Assembly (NCBI RefSeq): GCF_017874315.1 | Contig: NZ_JAGGLG010000021.1 | Coordinates: 1 to 64,000 of the forward strand | Source: Symbiobacterium terraclitae | GTDB taxonomy: Bacteria; Bacillota; Sulfobacillia; Symbiobacteriales; Symbiobacteriaceae | DNA length: 64,000 bases | Reading direction: 5' to 3' | Part shown: positions 7,496-15,938 of the stretch, one piece after another | How the letters are laid out: the number at the start of each line of letters is the position of its first letter | Position numbering within the stretch: position 1 is the first letter of the stretch | Made by a program: the position numbers and the translations under genes | Notes under the pieces: model-generated | Seen by the model: only the letters and a program-made list of their open reading frames with translations | What the model was told of the DNA's origin: nothing | Database searches by the model: none

Positions 7496-7834
7496 TCAGA
7501 ACCGGCGAGCCTGCCGGGCCTCGCCGTCCAGCAGGTTGCGGTCGTAGACGCCCAGCCCCGGGCCGTCGGGCGTGAGCACCCAGTCGATGACCAGCCCGTC
7601 CAGCCGCCTCAGCGTCGCGGAGTCGGCCTGCACCGGCACGCCGTCCACCACCAGTGCGGCCGGCGACCGCTCCACCAGCGTCAGCCGCCACGAGCCGCCA
7701 CCCGGGCCCGAGTCGATCTCGATGCAGAGCGCCAGGTTGCCGCCCTTCTCCTGCATGATCGCGTTCAGCTTCTGCGCAGCCTGCGGTGTGAAGGAGAACA
7801 CGGGAACCACCGCCTTCCAGTTTTTTTCTTCCAT
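7496..7834 (-). CDS. HesB/IscA-fold-like protein lacking cysteines (uncertain)
   Basis: A 112-residue soluble protein. Residues ~16-95 follow the pattern of the HesB/IscA fold: helix FTPQAAQKLNAIMQEKG, then strands LALCIEIDSGPGGG, then a GVPVQADSATLRRLDGLVIDW segment. It lacks the conserved metal-binding Cys triad of true iron-sulfur carriers and has only one Cys. A cluster-delivery role is therefore unlikely. It may be one of the Cys-less Firmicute relatives of unknown function. It diverges from the SGNH esterase gene with ~60 bp between starts. Confidence 0.55.
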   Translation of the reverse strand: MEEKNWKAVVPVFSFTPQAAQKLNAIMQEKGGNLALCIEIDSGPGGGSWRLTLVERSPAALVVDGVPVQADSATLRRLDGLVIDWVLTPDGPGLGVYDRNLLDGEARQARRF

Positions 7835-7897
7835 CCCGGACAGGGTGCCCGTCCGACGTGCGGCGAAACTAATACGGTGTCAAAGGAGGAGAAGCCC

Positions 7898-8665
7898 GTG
7901 CGCCGCAGCTGGCCCGCCGTCCTGCTCGCCGCCCTCGTTCTGGCCCTGACCCTGCCGTCCCTCCGCCGACCCGCACCCGAGCTGCAGCAACTCACCGCCC
8001 TCACGGGGCCGGGTGCCGAACAGGCTGCTGATCACGCCAGCTATCTGGCCGTCGAACGGGCCGCAGGCCAGGCCTCGGCCGTCCGCACGCCCGACCCCGG
8101 CGTCGACCGGACCGGCTGGCCGGTGATCGTCGCCTTCGGCGACAGCCTGACGGCGGGCCACGGCGTTGAGCCCGACCGCAACTACCCGAGCCAGCTGCAG
8201 GCGCTGCTGGACGAGCTGGGCTACCGCTACAGGGTGGTGAACGCCGGCGTCTCCGGCGAGATGACCGCCGGCGGCCTGAGCCGGGTGGGGACGGTGCTGG
8301 AGCACGGGCCGGAGATCGTCATCCTCGAGCTGGGGGCCAACGACGGCATGCAGGCCGTCCCGCCGGACGAGGTGCGGGCTAACCTGGCCGCCATCGTCGA
8401 GCAGCTGCAGGCTGCGGGGGCCACGGTGGTGCTGGCCGGCATGCGGGCGCCGCCCAACTACGGCAGCGAGTACGAGGCCGCCTTCGCCCGGATCTACCCC
8501 GACCTGGCCGAGGCGTACGGCCTGCCGCTGATCCCCTTCTTCCTGGAGGGGGTGGCGGGCTCGCCGTACCTGAACCAGCGGGACGGCATCCACCCCACCG
8601 CGGAAGGATACGCGATCGTCGTCATCAACGTCCTGGAGACCCTGGAGCCGCTGCTCCGCCGGTAG
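7898..8665 (+). CDS. SGNH/GDSL hydrolase, arylesterase/lysophospholipase-like, exported
   Basis: A 255-residue protein with an N-terminal hydrophobic signal/anchor (residues ~6-20). The SGNH blocks are present: GDSLTAGHG (Ser83), the NAGVSGE Gly block, GAND (Asn) and DGIHPTAEG with the Asp-x-x-His pair. It resembles TesA-type esterases acting on acyl esters outside the membrane. The substrate is unknown. GTG 7898 lies 8 nt after AAAGGAGG. Its last 41 bp overlap the 3' end of the convergent histidine kinase gene. Confidence 0.87.
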   Translation: MRRSWPAVLLAALVLALTLPSLRRPAPELQQLTALTGPGAEQAADHASYLAVERAAGQASAVRTPDPGVDRTGWPVIVAFGDSLTAGHGVEPDRNYPSQLQALLDELGYRYRVVNAGVSGEMTAGGLSRVGTVLEHGPEIVILELGANDGMQAVPPDEVRANLAAIVEQLQAAGATVVLAGMRAPPNYGSEYEAAFARIYPDLAEAYGLPLIPFFLEGVAGSPYLNQRDGIHPTAEGYAIVVINVLETLEPLLRR

Positions 8666-9785
8666 GCACGGGCAGCTCGGCCACGACGGTCGTCCCCCTG
8701 CCGGGCGCCGACTGCACCGACACCGTGCCGCCGAACGCCGCCGCCCGCTCCTGCATGCCCGTCAGCCCCCGGCCGGGACGGCCGGAGAAGCCGCGCCCGT
8801 CGTCCGCGAGCGTGAGCCGGACCCGGTCGGGACCCAGCGCCAGCCGCACCTCGACGCGGCTGGCGTCGGCGTGCTTCGCGCAGTTGTTGAGCGCCTCCTG
8901 CTGGATGCGGAAGAGCGCCACCGCCACCTCCGGCGGCGGCTCCGGCCCCGGCTCCAGGGCGAAGGCGACCTCGACCCCGTGCTCCTCGCCCCAGTCGGCG
9001 AGGTAAGCCCGCAGCCCATCGGACAGGCCCATCTGCTCCAGCAGGTGCGGGTGCAGGTTCTCCATCAGCCGGCGCAGCTCGGCGTGGGCCCGGCGCAGCA
9101 TCTCCGAGGCGTCCTCCACCTGCTGCCGGCACTTGTCGAGGTCGGGCTGGCGGGCGGCGATCTCCAGCCGCCGCAGCGGGGCGATGATGCCCGTGCCCAG
9201 CCAGTCGTGGATGTCGCTGGCGATCCGCCGCCGCTCGGCGTCGCGCGCCTGCACCAGCTCGTTGACCCGGCTGCGGGCGAGCGCCACCGCGCGCTCGTTG
9301 GACTGCCGCTCCCGGGCCGTGGAGCGGTCCACCACGAAGGCCACGAGGAAGATCGTGCCGATGCGCAGGAAGAGGAGGCCCCAGTCCAGCGGCGCGCCGA
9401 AGGGGTTGAGGAAGAGGTAGATCAGCCCGTAGGCCGTCACGTTCACGCCCAGCAGGATGTACGGCGCGACCCGCCGCAGCACCACGGGGGCCGTGAGCGA
9501 CATGAGGATGTAGGCGGGCCAGACCTCCGAGCCCCGCCCGCCGGTGACCACGACCATGGCGGTGAGGAGCACCGACCAGACGACGCAGTCGTACCACAGC
9601 AGGTAGGGCCAGCCCCGGGTGCGCAGCCAGAGCTCCAGGAAGGCCGCGGCCGCGGAGAGCGCGAAGACGGCCACCACCGGCGGCCTCAGCAGTTCCGGCC
9701 GCTGCGCCGCCAGGAGGTAGATGACGACCAGGACGCCCCAGGCGATCTGCGTCTTGTTCTCCACGGGAACCTCGGGCCAGCGCAT
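8625..9785 (-). CDS. NarL-family sensor histidine kinase
   Basis: A 386-residue protein with about six N-terminal membrane segments (residues ~14-155) and a short linker. The HisKA_3 dimerisation domain has phospho-acceptor His193 in ASDIHDWLG, followed by a HATPase domain (EALNNCAKHA as N box, DDGRGF as G1, GRGLTGM as G2). No periplasmic sensor domain is obvious, so it may sense membrane state. ATG 9785 is 11 nt from AAGGAGG. It is divergent from its likely partner regulator at 9873 and overlaps the SGNH gene 3' end. Confidence 0.9.
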   Translation of the reverse strand: MRWPEVPVENKTQIAWGVLVVIYLLAAQRPELLRPPVVAVFALSAAAAFLELWLRTRGWPYLLWYDCVVWSVLLTAMVVVTGGRGSEVWPAYILMSLTAPVVLRRVAPYILLGVNVTAYGLIYLFLNPFGAPLDWGLLFLRIGTIFLVAFVVDRSTARERQSNERAVALARSRVNELVQARDAERRRIASDIHDWLGTGIIAPLRRLEIAARQPDLDKCRQQVEDASEMLRRAHAELRRLMENLHPHLLEQMGLSDGLRAYLADWGEEHGVEVAFALEPGPEPPPEVAVALFRIQQEALNNCAKHADASRVEVRLALGPDRVRLTLADDGRGFSGRPGRGLTGMQERAAAFGGTVSVQSAPGRGTTVVAELPVPTGGAAAPGSPGR

Positions 9786-9838
9786 GGCTCTGGGCACCTC
9801 CTTAATGTTATTCTGTTGGTAGTCTAATCCGATGGTCA

Positions 9839-9854
9839 TGCCTGCATGGGCAGG
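9839..9854. promoter_or_regulatory. Short inverted repeat in the divergent promoter region
   Basis: GCCTGC-ATGG-GCAGGC lies in the 87-bp region between the kinase and regulator starts, just upstream of the regulator's ribosome binding site. It could be an operator for autoregulation or a small mRNA hairpin; there is no independent support. Confidence 0.3.
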
Positions 9855-9872
9855 CTGCAGGAGGTGTGCAGC

Positions 9873-10484
9873 GTGGAGCTGCGGATCATGCTGGTGGAGG
9901 ATCAGACCGTGGTGCGCGAGGGGCTCAGGCAGCTCATGGAGAGCGACCCGGAGCTCAAGGTGGTGGGCGAGGCGGCCACGGTGGCCGAAGCGGTGGCCCA
10001 GGCGGGCCGGCTGCGGCCGGACGTCATCCTGCTGGACCTGAAGCTTCCGGACGGCAGCGGGCTGGACGCCGCCCGCCAAATCCTGAAGGGCAGCGACCCC
10101 CCCGCCATTATCGTGCTCTCCACCTACGGCGACGCGGCGCTGGTCAAGTCGGCGCTGGCGCTTGGGGCCAGCGGCTACATCCCCAAGACGGCCTCGTTCG
10201 CCGAGATCGCCTCAGCCGTGCGCACCGCGGCGCAGGGCGGCGTGGTGATCCACCCCTCGCTGGCCGGGAAGCTTGCGGGCCGGGGCGACGAGGAGCTGCG
10301 GGAGGAGGAGATCGCCATGCTCAGGCTGCTGGCCGAAGGGGCATCCTATGCGGAGATCGGCCTCCGGCTGTATCTGAGCGAGCGCACCGTGCGCCGGCAC
10401 ATGAACCTCCTCTTCGAGAAGATGGGGGTGCAGAACCGGACGCAGGCGGTGGCCGAGGCGATGCGCCGGGGGGTACTGAACTAG
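9873..10484 (+). CDS. NarL/FixJ-family response regulator
   Basis: A 203-residue two-domain regulator. The receiver domain (1-120) has acidic residues Glu9/Asp10, phospho-acceptor Asp55 in ILLDLKLPD, Ser/Thr in VLSTYG and Lys in IPKTASF. The LuxR-type HTH (~140-200) contains LLAEGASYAEIGLRLYLSE and TVRRHMNLLFEKMG. It is the presumed partner of the divergent kinase. GTG 9873 follows CAGGAGG by ~8 nt; the ATG 27 nt upstream lacks a site. Targets are unknown. UvsE follows 12 bp downstream and may be cotranscribed. Confidence 0.92.
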   Translation: MELRIMLVEDQTVVREGLRQLMESDPELKVVGEAATVAEAVAQAGRLRPDVILLDLKLPDGSGLDAARQILKGSDPPAIIVLSTYGDAALVKSALALGASGYIPKTASFAEIASAVRTAAQGGVVIHPSLAGKLAGRGDEELREEEIAMLRLLAEGASYAEIGLRLYLSERTVRRHMNLLFEKMGVQNRTQAVAEAMRRGVLN

Positions 10485-10496
10485 GAGGTCTGCCCC

Positions 10497-11411
10497 TTGG
10501 TCCTCCGTCTGGGCTACGTCGGCATCAACCTGACGCTCCAGGGCGCGAAGGGCGGCCCGCGGCTGCGGTCCATCACGGCGAAGCGGCTGGAGCCGATGTC
10601 GCCCCGGGAGCGGCGACCCCTGCTCTACCAGGTGGCCCGCAGCAACCTGAAGACGCTGGAGGCGGTGATCCGCTGGAACCGGGAGCAGGGGATCCACCTC
10701 TTCCGCATCACCTCGGACCTGGTCCCGCTGGCCACGCACCCCGTGGCGGCGGAGTGGGACTGGGAGGCCGACCTGGCGGCGGAGTTCGCGGCCGTGGCCC
10801 GGCTGGCCAGGGAGACCGGGATCCGCCTGACGCTGCACCCGGGCCAGTTCGTGGTCCTCAACGCGCCCGACGAGGAGCTGGTGGCCAAGTCGATGCAGGA
10901 CCTCAGCTACCACGCCCGCATCCTGGAACTCCTGGAGCTGGGCCCGGAATCGGGGCTGGTGCTGCACATCGGCGGCGGCTACGGCGACAGGGCCGCCGCC
11001 GCCCGGCGCTTTGTGGAGAACTTCGCACGCCTGGAGCGGCGCATCGCCGAGCGCCTCTGGGTGGAAGACGACGACGTGACGTGGGACACCGCGGAGGTGC
11101 TGGCCATCGCCCGGGAAATTCGGCGCCCGATGGTCTTTGACCTGCACCACCACCGGGTGCTGCGGGAGGACGACTGGCTGCCCTGGCTGGAGCAGATCCT
11201 GCCCACCTGGGGCGACCTGCGGCCGAAGCTGCACTTCTCGTCGCCTCGGGACGGCCCCCGCTCCCGCCACCACGCCGCCTACATCGACCCGGACGACTTC
11301 CGGGCGTTCGCCGGGCGGGTGCCCGATCTGGATGCCGATGTGATGCTGGAGTGCAAGATGAAGGACAAGGCGCTCCTGGCCCTCAGGGAGGCGGTGCCGG
11401 GGCTGGGGTAG
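10497..11411 (+). CDS. uvsE: UV damage endonuclease
   Basis: A 304-residue TIM-barrel endonuclease of the UvdE/UvsE family, which nicks DNA 5' to UV photoproducts as an alternative to nucleotide excision. Family features seen: LGYVGINLTL at the N-terminus, FRITSDLVPLATHP, LTLHPGQFVVLN, VLHIGGGYGD, FDLHHHRV and LHFSSPRDG, which supply the metal-binding His, Asp and Glu residues. The TTG start (10497) is supported by AGGAGGT eight nucleotides upstream, placed across the preceding stop. It is likely cotranscribed with the response regulator. A bidirectional terminator follows. Confidence 0.93.
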   Translation: MVLRLGYVGINLTLQGAKGGPRLRSITAKRLEPMSPRERRPLLYQVARSNLKTLEAVIRWNREQGIHLFRITSDLVPLATHPVAAEWDWEADLAAEFAAVARLARETGIRLTLHPGQFVVLNAPDEELVAKSMQDLSYHARILELLELGPESGLVLHIGGGYGDRAAAARRFVENFARLERRIAERLWVEDDDVTWDTAEVLAIAREIRRPMVFDLHHHRVLREDDWLPWLEQILPTWGDLRPKLHFSSPRDGPRSRHHAAYIDPDDFRAFAGRVPDLDADVMLECKMKDKALLALREAVPGLG

Positions 11412-11421
11412 GGAGCGCGGA

Positions 11422-11449
11422 AGAGCCCGGGGCCGCGGCCTCGGGCTCT
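11422..11449. terminator. Bidirectional terminator between convergent genes
   Basis: AGAGCCCG pairs with CGGGCTCT around a GC-rich loop. It sits between the uvsE stop and the stop of the leftward gene at 11449. Confidence 0.7.
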
Positions 11450-12165
11450 CAGTATTCGGGCATGGCGATGGTCATCTGGAGCCTGCCGGCCTCCGCGGTG
11501 AAGGCGCGGATCTCGATGCGCCGGCCCAGGGCCTGCGAGACCATGTCGCTCACCGGCAGGGCGAAGGCGGCATCCCGGGCGTCGTACCCGGACAGGTTCA
11601 CTTCGACGAAGCGGCCCGCCAACCGGATCAGGGCCGGCGAGACGGGCACCCGGCCGAGGTAGGCGCCGCGGATCCGGAACTGGATCACGCCGGTCTCCGT
11701 CACCTCCGGCGCCAGGCGCAGCCGCACGCCCAGGGGGCCCAACAGCCGTTTCGGCACGACGCCCTCCGGCAGCCGCACCACCGCATCCACCTGGATGGCG
11801 CCGTCGTCGACGCTGCTGCGCACCCGCGCCAGGGGCCCGTCCGGCGAGCCGCCGCTCAGCAGGGCCGAAGAGAGCATGCCGCTGACCTCGCGCTCGTTCA
11901 GGATCAGGTGGACGTCGCCGCCGGTCCAGAAGGCGGCCGACTGCTCGCGGATCTGCCTCGCCACGGTCACATAGGCCTCGGTGCCGCCGGGGCCCTGCTC
12001 GAAGTCAGCTACGGGGGCCAGCAGCAGGGGGGCGGCCCACCAGAGCACGAGCAGCCCGGCGAGAAGCGCAGAGAGCGCGCCGGCAAGCGGGGCTCCGGTC
12101 CTGCGCAGGAGGGGCGTGGAGCGTTCTGGTGCCGCGGCGGCAGGGTGGGTGGCGTGCAGCGACAT
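11449..12165 (-). CDS. Membrane-anchored hypothetical protein, possibly YpmS/DUF2140-like
   Basis: A 238-residue protein with a short basic N-terminus and one membrane segment (residues ~28-50). A ~185-residue extracytoplasmic domain rich in beta strands follows. Features such as HLILNEREVSGMLSSAL and VDAVVRLPEG recall the YpmS group of Firmicute proteins of unknown function, but the resemblance is weak. ATG 12165 lies ~30 nt downstream of a well-formed sigma-A promoter. It is convergent with uvsE. Confidence 0.6.
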   Translation of the reverse strand: MSLHATHPAAAAPERSTPLLRRTGAPLAGALSALLAGLLVLWWAAPLLLAPVADFEQGPGGTEAYVTVARQIREQSAAFWTGGDVHLILNEREVSGMLSSALLSGGSPDGPLARVRSSVDDGAIQVDAVVRLPEGVVPKRLLGPLGVRLRLAPEVTETGVIQFRIRGAYLGRVPVSPALIRLAGRFVEVNLSGYDARDAAFALPVSDMVSQALGRRIEIRAFTAEAGRLQMTIAMPEY

Positions 12166-12203
12166 GTGATCTACCCCGTATGTAGGTTATTGGGCACACA
12201 TCG

Positions 12204-12233
12204 ATTATACATGACGTTTACATAATGTCTCAA
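12204..12233 (-). promoter_or_regulatory. Sigma-A-type promoter for 12165-11449
   Basis: On the minus strand TTGAGA (12228-12233) and TATAAT (12204-12209) are 18 bp apart. The predicted start of transcription is near 12197, ~32 nt before the ATG. Confidence 0.7.
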
Positions 12234-12389
12234 CGCGGGGCGGTCGGTTGCCAACAAACGCCGCCCGACCCGACCGCGCGGCGGCACGGTCGTGACGACG
12301 CGCACAGCGTTCGCGGTCGGTCCCTTGTAGGAATTCGCCGCGTAGCGGGTGAATTGATGCTTATGGCACTCTGGAGGGTAGGTGAGCGG

Positions 12390-14342
12390 ATGTCGGACTA
12401 CGTGTGGGAGCCCGACGCGCGGTGGCTGACGGAGTCCCGGATCGCCCGTTTCATCGCGGCCTGCGGCGTCGCGGACCTGGAGGAGCTGCAGGCGCGGGCG
12501 GCCTCTGACCCGGCCTGGTTCTGGGAGCAGGCGGTGAAGGACATCGGCATCGAATGGTACGACCCGCCGCGGCAGATTCTGGACGTGACGGCGGGCGTGC
12601 CCTGGGCCACCTGGTTCCGCGGGGCGCGCATGAACCTGGCCCACGAGGCGGTCGACAAGCACCTCCGCACCCGGCCGCACCAGCTGGCCGTGGTGTACGA
12701 GGGGGAGGAGGGCGCGGTGCGCACCTGGAGCTACCGGCAGCTCTGGGCGGAGTCGAACCGGCTGGCGGGCGGCCTGCGGGCGCTGGGGATCGGCCGGGGC
12801 GACCGGGTGGGCATCATGGTGCCGCTCATCCCCGAGGCGGTGGCCGCCATGATGGCGCTGGCCCGCCTGGGGGCCATCTTCACGCCGATCTTCTCGGGCT
12901 TCGCCCCGGGCGCCGCCGCCAGCCGGCTCGCCGACTGCGAGGCCAGGCTGCTGATCACCGCCGACGGCTTCTACCGCCGGGGGCGGCTGGTCAACCTGAA
13001 GGCCGTGGCCGACCAGGCGGTCGCGCAGGCGCCCTCCGTGCAGCAGGTGGTGGTGGTCCGGCGCGCCGGCGCCCCCGTGGATTGGACGGCCGGGCGCGAC
13101 GTCTGGTACGACGACGTGGTGGCCGGCCAGCCGGCCCGTTTCGAGACGGAGCGGCTGGACCCGGAGGACCCGTGCATGATCATCTACACCTCCGGCACCA
13201 CCGGCCGGCCCAAGGGGGCCGTGCACGTGCACGGCGGCTTCCCGGTGAAGGCTGCGCAGGACATGGCCCACTGCTTCGACGTGGGCCCGGGCGACCTGGT
13301 GATGTGGTTCACCGACCTGGGCTGGATGATGGGCCCGTGGCTGATCTACGGCGCCCTCTTCCTCGGGGCCACGGTCTACCTCTACGACGGCGCCCCCGAT
13401 CACCCCGGCCCCGACCGGCTGTGGGAGATGATCGACCGGCACGGCATCACCCACCTGGGGCTCTCGCCGACGGTGATCCGCGCGCTGGCGCCCCACGGCG
13501 CCGAGTGGGTGGCGCGCCACGACCTCTCGAGCCTGCGGGTGCTGGGCGGCACCGGCGAGCCCTGGAACCCGGAGCCCTACCGCTGGTTCGTCGAGCACGT
13601 GGGCGGCGGCCGCTGCCCGATGATCAACTACTCCGGCGGCACCGAGATCTCCGGCGGCATCCTGGGCTGCGTGCCCATCCGCCCCCTGAAGGCGTGCTCC
13701 TTCAATACCGTGGTCCCGGGAATGGCGGCGGCCCTGCTGGACGAGCACGGGCAGCCGGTCGCCCCGGGGCAGGTGGGCGAGCTCGCCCTGACCGCGCCGT
13801 GGGCCGGCATGACCCGGGGCTTCTGGCGCGACCCGCAGCGCTACATGGAGACCTACTGGAACCGGTTCCCCGGCGTGTGGGTGCACGGCGACTTCGCCTC
13901 GAGGGACGAGGACGGCTTCTGGTACATCCACGGCCGGTCGGACGACACGATCAAGGTGGCAGGCAAGCGCGTGGGCCCCGCCGAGTACGAGTCCGCGCTG
14001 GTGAGCCATCCGCAGGTGCAGGAGGCGGCCGCCGTCGGCGTTCCCCACCCGGTGAAGGGGGAGTCTGCGGTCTGCTTCGCGGTCCTCCGTCCGGGCGCGG
14101 CGCCCAGCGACGCCCTGGCCGCCGAGCTCAGGGAGCTCCTGGCCCGGGAGATGGGCCGGCCGCTGCTGCCCGAGGCGATCCTGTTCGTGGCGGCGCTGCC
14201 CAAGACCCGCAATGCCAAGATCATGCGCCGGGTGATCCGGGCGGCCTACCTGGGCGGCGACCCGGGCGACCTCTCGGCGCTGGAGAACCCGGAGGCCGTG
14301 GAGGAGATCCGGCGGGTGAGCGGACAGGCGCGGGAGGGATAA
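12390..14342 (+). CDS. Acyl-CoA synthetase, AMP-forming (acetyl-CoA synthetase-like)
   Basis: A 650-residue ANL-family ligase making acyl-CoA from a short-chain acid, ATP and CoA through an acyl-adenylate. An ACS-type N-terminal cap (~1-90) precedes the P-loop YTSGTTGRPKG at ~266, the W-F-TD-GWMMGPW substrate-site block and the YSGGTE motif. The hinge WYIHGRSDDTIKVAGKRVGP and the catalytic Lys in RNAKIMRR near ~610 follow. It resembles acetyl/propionyl-CoA synthetases; the preferred acid is not certain. ATG 12390 is preceded by a TAGGTGA site. A longer frame to 12225 lacks support. Confidence 0.87.
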   Translation: MSDYVWEPDARWLTESRIARFIAACGVADLEELQARAASDPAWFWEQAVKDIGIEWYDPPRQILDVTAGVPWATWFRGARMNLAHEAVDKHLRTRPHQLAVVYEGEEGAVRTWSYRQLWAESNRLAGGLRALGIGRGDRVGIMVPLIPEAVAAMMALARLGAIFTPIFSGFAPGAAASRLADCEARLLITADGFYRRGRLVNLKAVADQAVAQAPSVQQVVVVRRAGAPVDWTAGRDVWYDDVVAGQPARFETERLDPEDPCMIIYTSGTTGRPKGAVHVHGGFPVKAAQDMAHCFDVGPGDLVMWFTDLGWMMGPWLIYGALFLGATVYLYDGAPDHPGPDRLWEMIDRHGITHLGLSPTVIRALAPHGAEWVARHDLSSLRVLGGTGEPWNPEPYRWFVEHVGGGRCPMINYSGGTEISGGILGCVPIRPLKACSFNTVVPGMAAALLDEHGQPVAPGQVGELALTAPWAGMTRGFWRDPQRYMETYWNRFPGVWVHGDFASRDEDGFWYIHGRSDDTIKVAGKRVGPAEYESALVSHPQVQEAAAVGVPHPVKGESAVCFAVLRPGAAPSDALAAELRELLAREMGRPLLPEAILFVAALPKTRNAKIMRRVIRAAYLGGDPGDLSALENPEAVEEIRRVSGQAREG

Positions 14343-14409
14343 CTGGTTCGCTTTTCGGAAGCGCCAGGCTGCGCCGCGTGCTATCATCTCAGCTGGAGGG
14401 GGTGACGGC

Positions 14410-15003
14410 ATGGCCGGTCTGGCACCGGGCGAACTGCAGTGGGACGAGGGCCTCTACCAGGCGGTGCTCCGCGCCGACGCGTCGGCGGACGGCCGGTTCT
14501 TCTTCGCCGTCCGGACCACCGGCGTCTTCTGCTACCCCTCCTGCTCCTGCCGGAAGCCCCGTCGGGAGAACGTGCGCTTCTTCGCCAGCGCAGGGGCGGC
14601 GGTTGCGGCGGGCTTCCGCCCCTGCAAGCGGTGCCGGCCTGACCTGGGAGGCGGCGTGCGGGGCTACGAGGCGGCGCTGGTGCAGAGGGCCCTGGCGCTG
14701 GCGCTGCGCCACGGCCCGTCCGGGATGGCCCGGGAGCTCTCGGTGAGCCTGCCCCACCTGAACCGGCTGTTCCGCCGGCACCTGGGCGGGAGCGTGCGGC
14801 AGTGCGTGCTGCGGCTCCGGGCGGAGCGCGCGGCGGCGCTGCTCGACGCCGGGGCCTCGCCCCTGGAGGCCGCCGACGCCTGCGGTTTCCGCAGCCTGAG
14901 CGCGTTCTACGCCGCGTTCCGCCGCGTCCACGGCATGGCCCCGGGCGAGTACCGGCGCCGGCATCACAAGGAGGGTGCGAGGGATGCAGTACACGTGTTG
15001 TAG
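14410..15003 (+). CDS. adaA: AdaA-like methylphosphotriester-DNA methyltransferase and AraC-type regulator
   Basis: A 197-residue protein. The N-terminal Ada domain (residues ~10-80) carries Cys41, Cys45, Cys72 and Cys75, the four Zn ligands, with Cys41 expected to accept a methyl group from DNA phosphotriesters. An AraC-type double HTH follows (~95-190, with AREL-SVSLPHLNRLFRR and DACGFRSLSAFYAAFRR). Methylation would turn it into an activator of repair genes. It overlaps ogt by 20 bp, so the O6-methyltransferase half of E. coli Ada is here a separate gene. ATG 14410 follows GGAGGGGG. Confidence 0.9.
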   Translation: MAGLAPGELQWDEGLYQAVLRADASADGRFFFAVRTTGVFCYPSCSCRKPRRENVRFFASAGAAVAAGFRPCKRCRPDLGGGVRGYEAALVQRALALALRHGPSGMARELSVSLPHLNRLFRRHLGGSVRQCVLRLRAERAAALLDAGASPLEAADACGFRSLSAFYAAFRRVHGMAPGEYRRRHHKEGARDAVHVL

Positions 15004-15475
15004 CACCAGCTTCGGCCCCGTCTACGTGGCCTGGACGGAGCGGGGCATCGCCTGCGTCTCGGGCGAGGAGCAGACCGACGAGGCCTTCCGCGCCCGGTGC
15101 CGGGCCTACACCGGCCAGGTGCCCGTGCGCGACGACGGCCGGCAGGCGGAGCTGCAGGCGGTGCTGCAGGGGTGGCTGGACGGCGTGCCCTACGAGGGGC
15201 CTATCGACCTCGCCGCGCTCAGCCCGTTCGCCAGGGATGTGCTGGCTGCCTGCCGGGCGATTCCCCGGGGCCGGGTGCGCACCTACGCCGACCTGGCCGC
15301 TGCCATCGGCCGGCCCAAGGCCGTGCGGGCGGTGGGCGGCGCCCTGCGCCGGAACCCCGTGCCCCTCCTGATCCCGTGCCACCGGGTGGTGCGCAGTGAC
15401 GGGACGATCGGCCAGTTCAACATGGGCGGGCCCGAGGTGAAGCGCCGCCTGCTGGAAATGGAGGGCGCACTGTAG
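14984..15475 (+). CDS. ogt: Methylated-DNA--protein-cysteine S-methyltransferase
   Basis: A 163-residue protein that transfers the O6-methyl group of guanine to its own Cys132 in the IPCHRVV active site. The helix-turn-helix segment RGRVRTYADLAAAIGRPKAVRAVG contains the Arg finger region. The C-terminal FNMGGPEVKRRLLEME is typical of the family. ATG 14984 has AAGGAGG upstream inside adaA, giving a 20-bp overlap and likely translational coupling. Together the two genes form an adaptive alkylation-repair unit. Confidence 0.93.
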   Translation: MQYTCCSTSFGPVYVAWTERGIACVSGEEQTDEAFRARCRAYTGQVPVRDDGRQAELQAVLQGWLDGVPYEGPIDLAALSPFARDVLAACRAIPRGRVRTYADLAAAIGRPKAVRAVGGALRRNPVPLLIPCHRVVRSDGTIGQFNMGGPEVKRRLLEMEGAL

Positions 15476-15526
15476 GAGGGTTATCCGTTCGGCGGCTGGA
15501 GAGACTACCCGCCGGAGGGATCGCGC

Positions 15527-15742
15527 ATGAAGATGGAGTTCGTCCAGCGAGAACTGCAGGCCTGGGGCGAGATCCTCATCACCACCTCGGGCGGCCAGCA
15601 CCTGGAGCTGCACATCGGCGACACCGAGTTCGACACGGAGAACCGGGTGATCCGGCTGAAATCGTCCAACGCCCTGTTCGTCATCGACGGGGACTCGGTG
15701 GAGATGATTCAGAAGCACTACGGCCATCTGGATGACGACTAG
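15527..15742 (+). CDS. Conserved-looking microprotein, twin 1
   Basis: A 71-residue acidic protein of unknown function. It starts MKMEFVQRELQAWGEI, then predicted strands ILITTSGGQHLELHIGD and NRVIRLKSSNALFVIDGDSVEMIQKHYGH. It is about three-quarters identical to the protein encoded at 15939, so the genes are a tandem duplication. No membrane segment, Cys or catalytic motif is visible; a small all-beta or alpha-beta fold seems likely. A strong terminator follows, so the twins are probably transcribed separately. ATG 15527 has GGAGGGAT upstream. Confidence 0.8.
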   Translation: MKMEFVQRELQAWGEILITTSGGQHLELHIGDTEFDTENRVIRLKSSNALFVIDGDSVEMIQKHYGHLDDD

Positions 15743-15744
15743 CC

Positions 15745-15774
15745 GGCGAGGGGTCCCGCACGGGACCCCTCGCC
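15745..15774 (+). terminator. Terminator after microprotein twin 1
   Basis: A perfect 14-bp stem GGCGAGGGGTCCCG/CGGGACCCCTCGCC with a two-base loop, followed by GTTTC. Confidence 0.85.
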
Positions 15775-15938
15775 GTTTCAGCCGCCGCCCCTGGCCGGCC
15801 TCGCCGAGTAACCCTGCGGCCGGGCATCCCCGCGGCCCGGGCCGGGGAGGTGTGAATGTTGAATTGTAGGTAATTGAGTGTTAGGATCAATGTAGCCTGA
15901 GTGCTCGAAGGCAGAAGGCTGGAAGGAGTGGATGCTCA

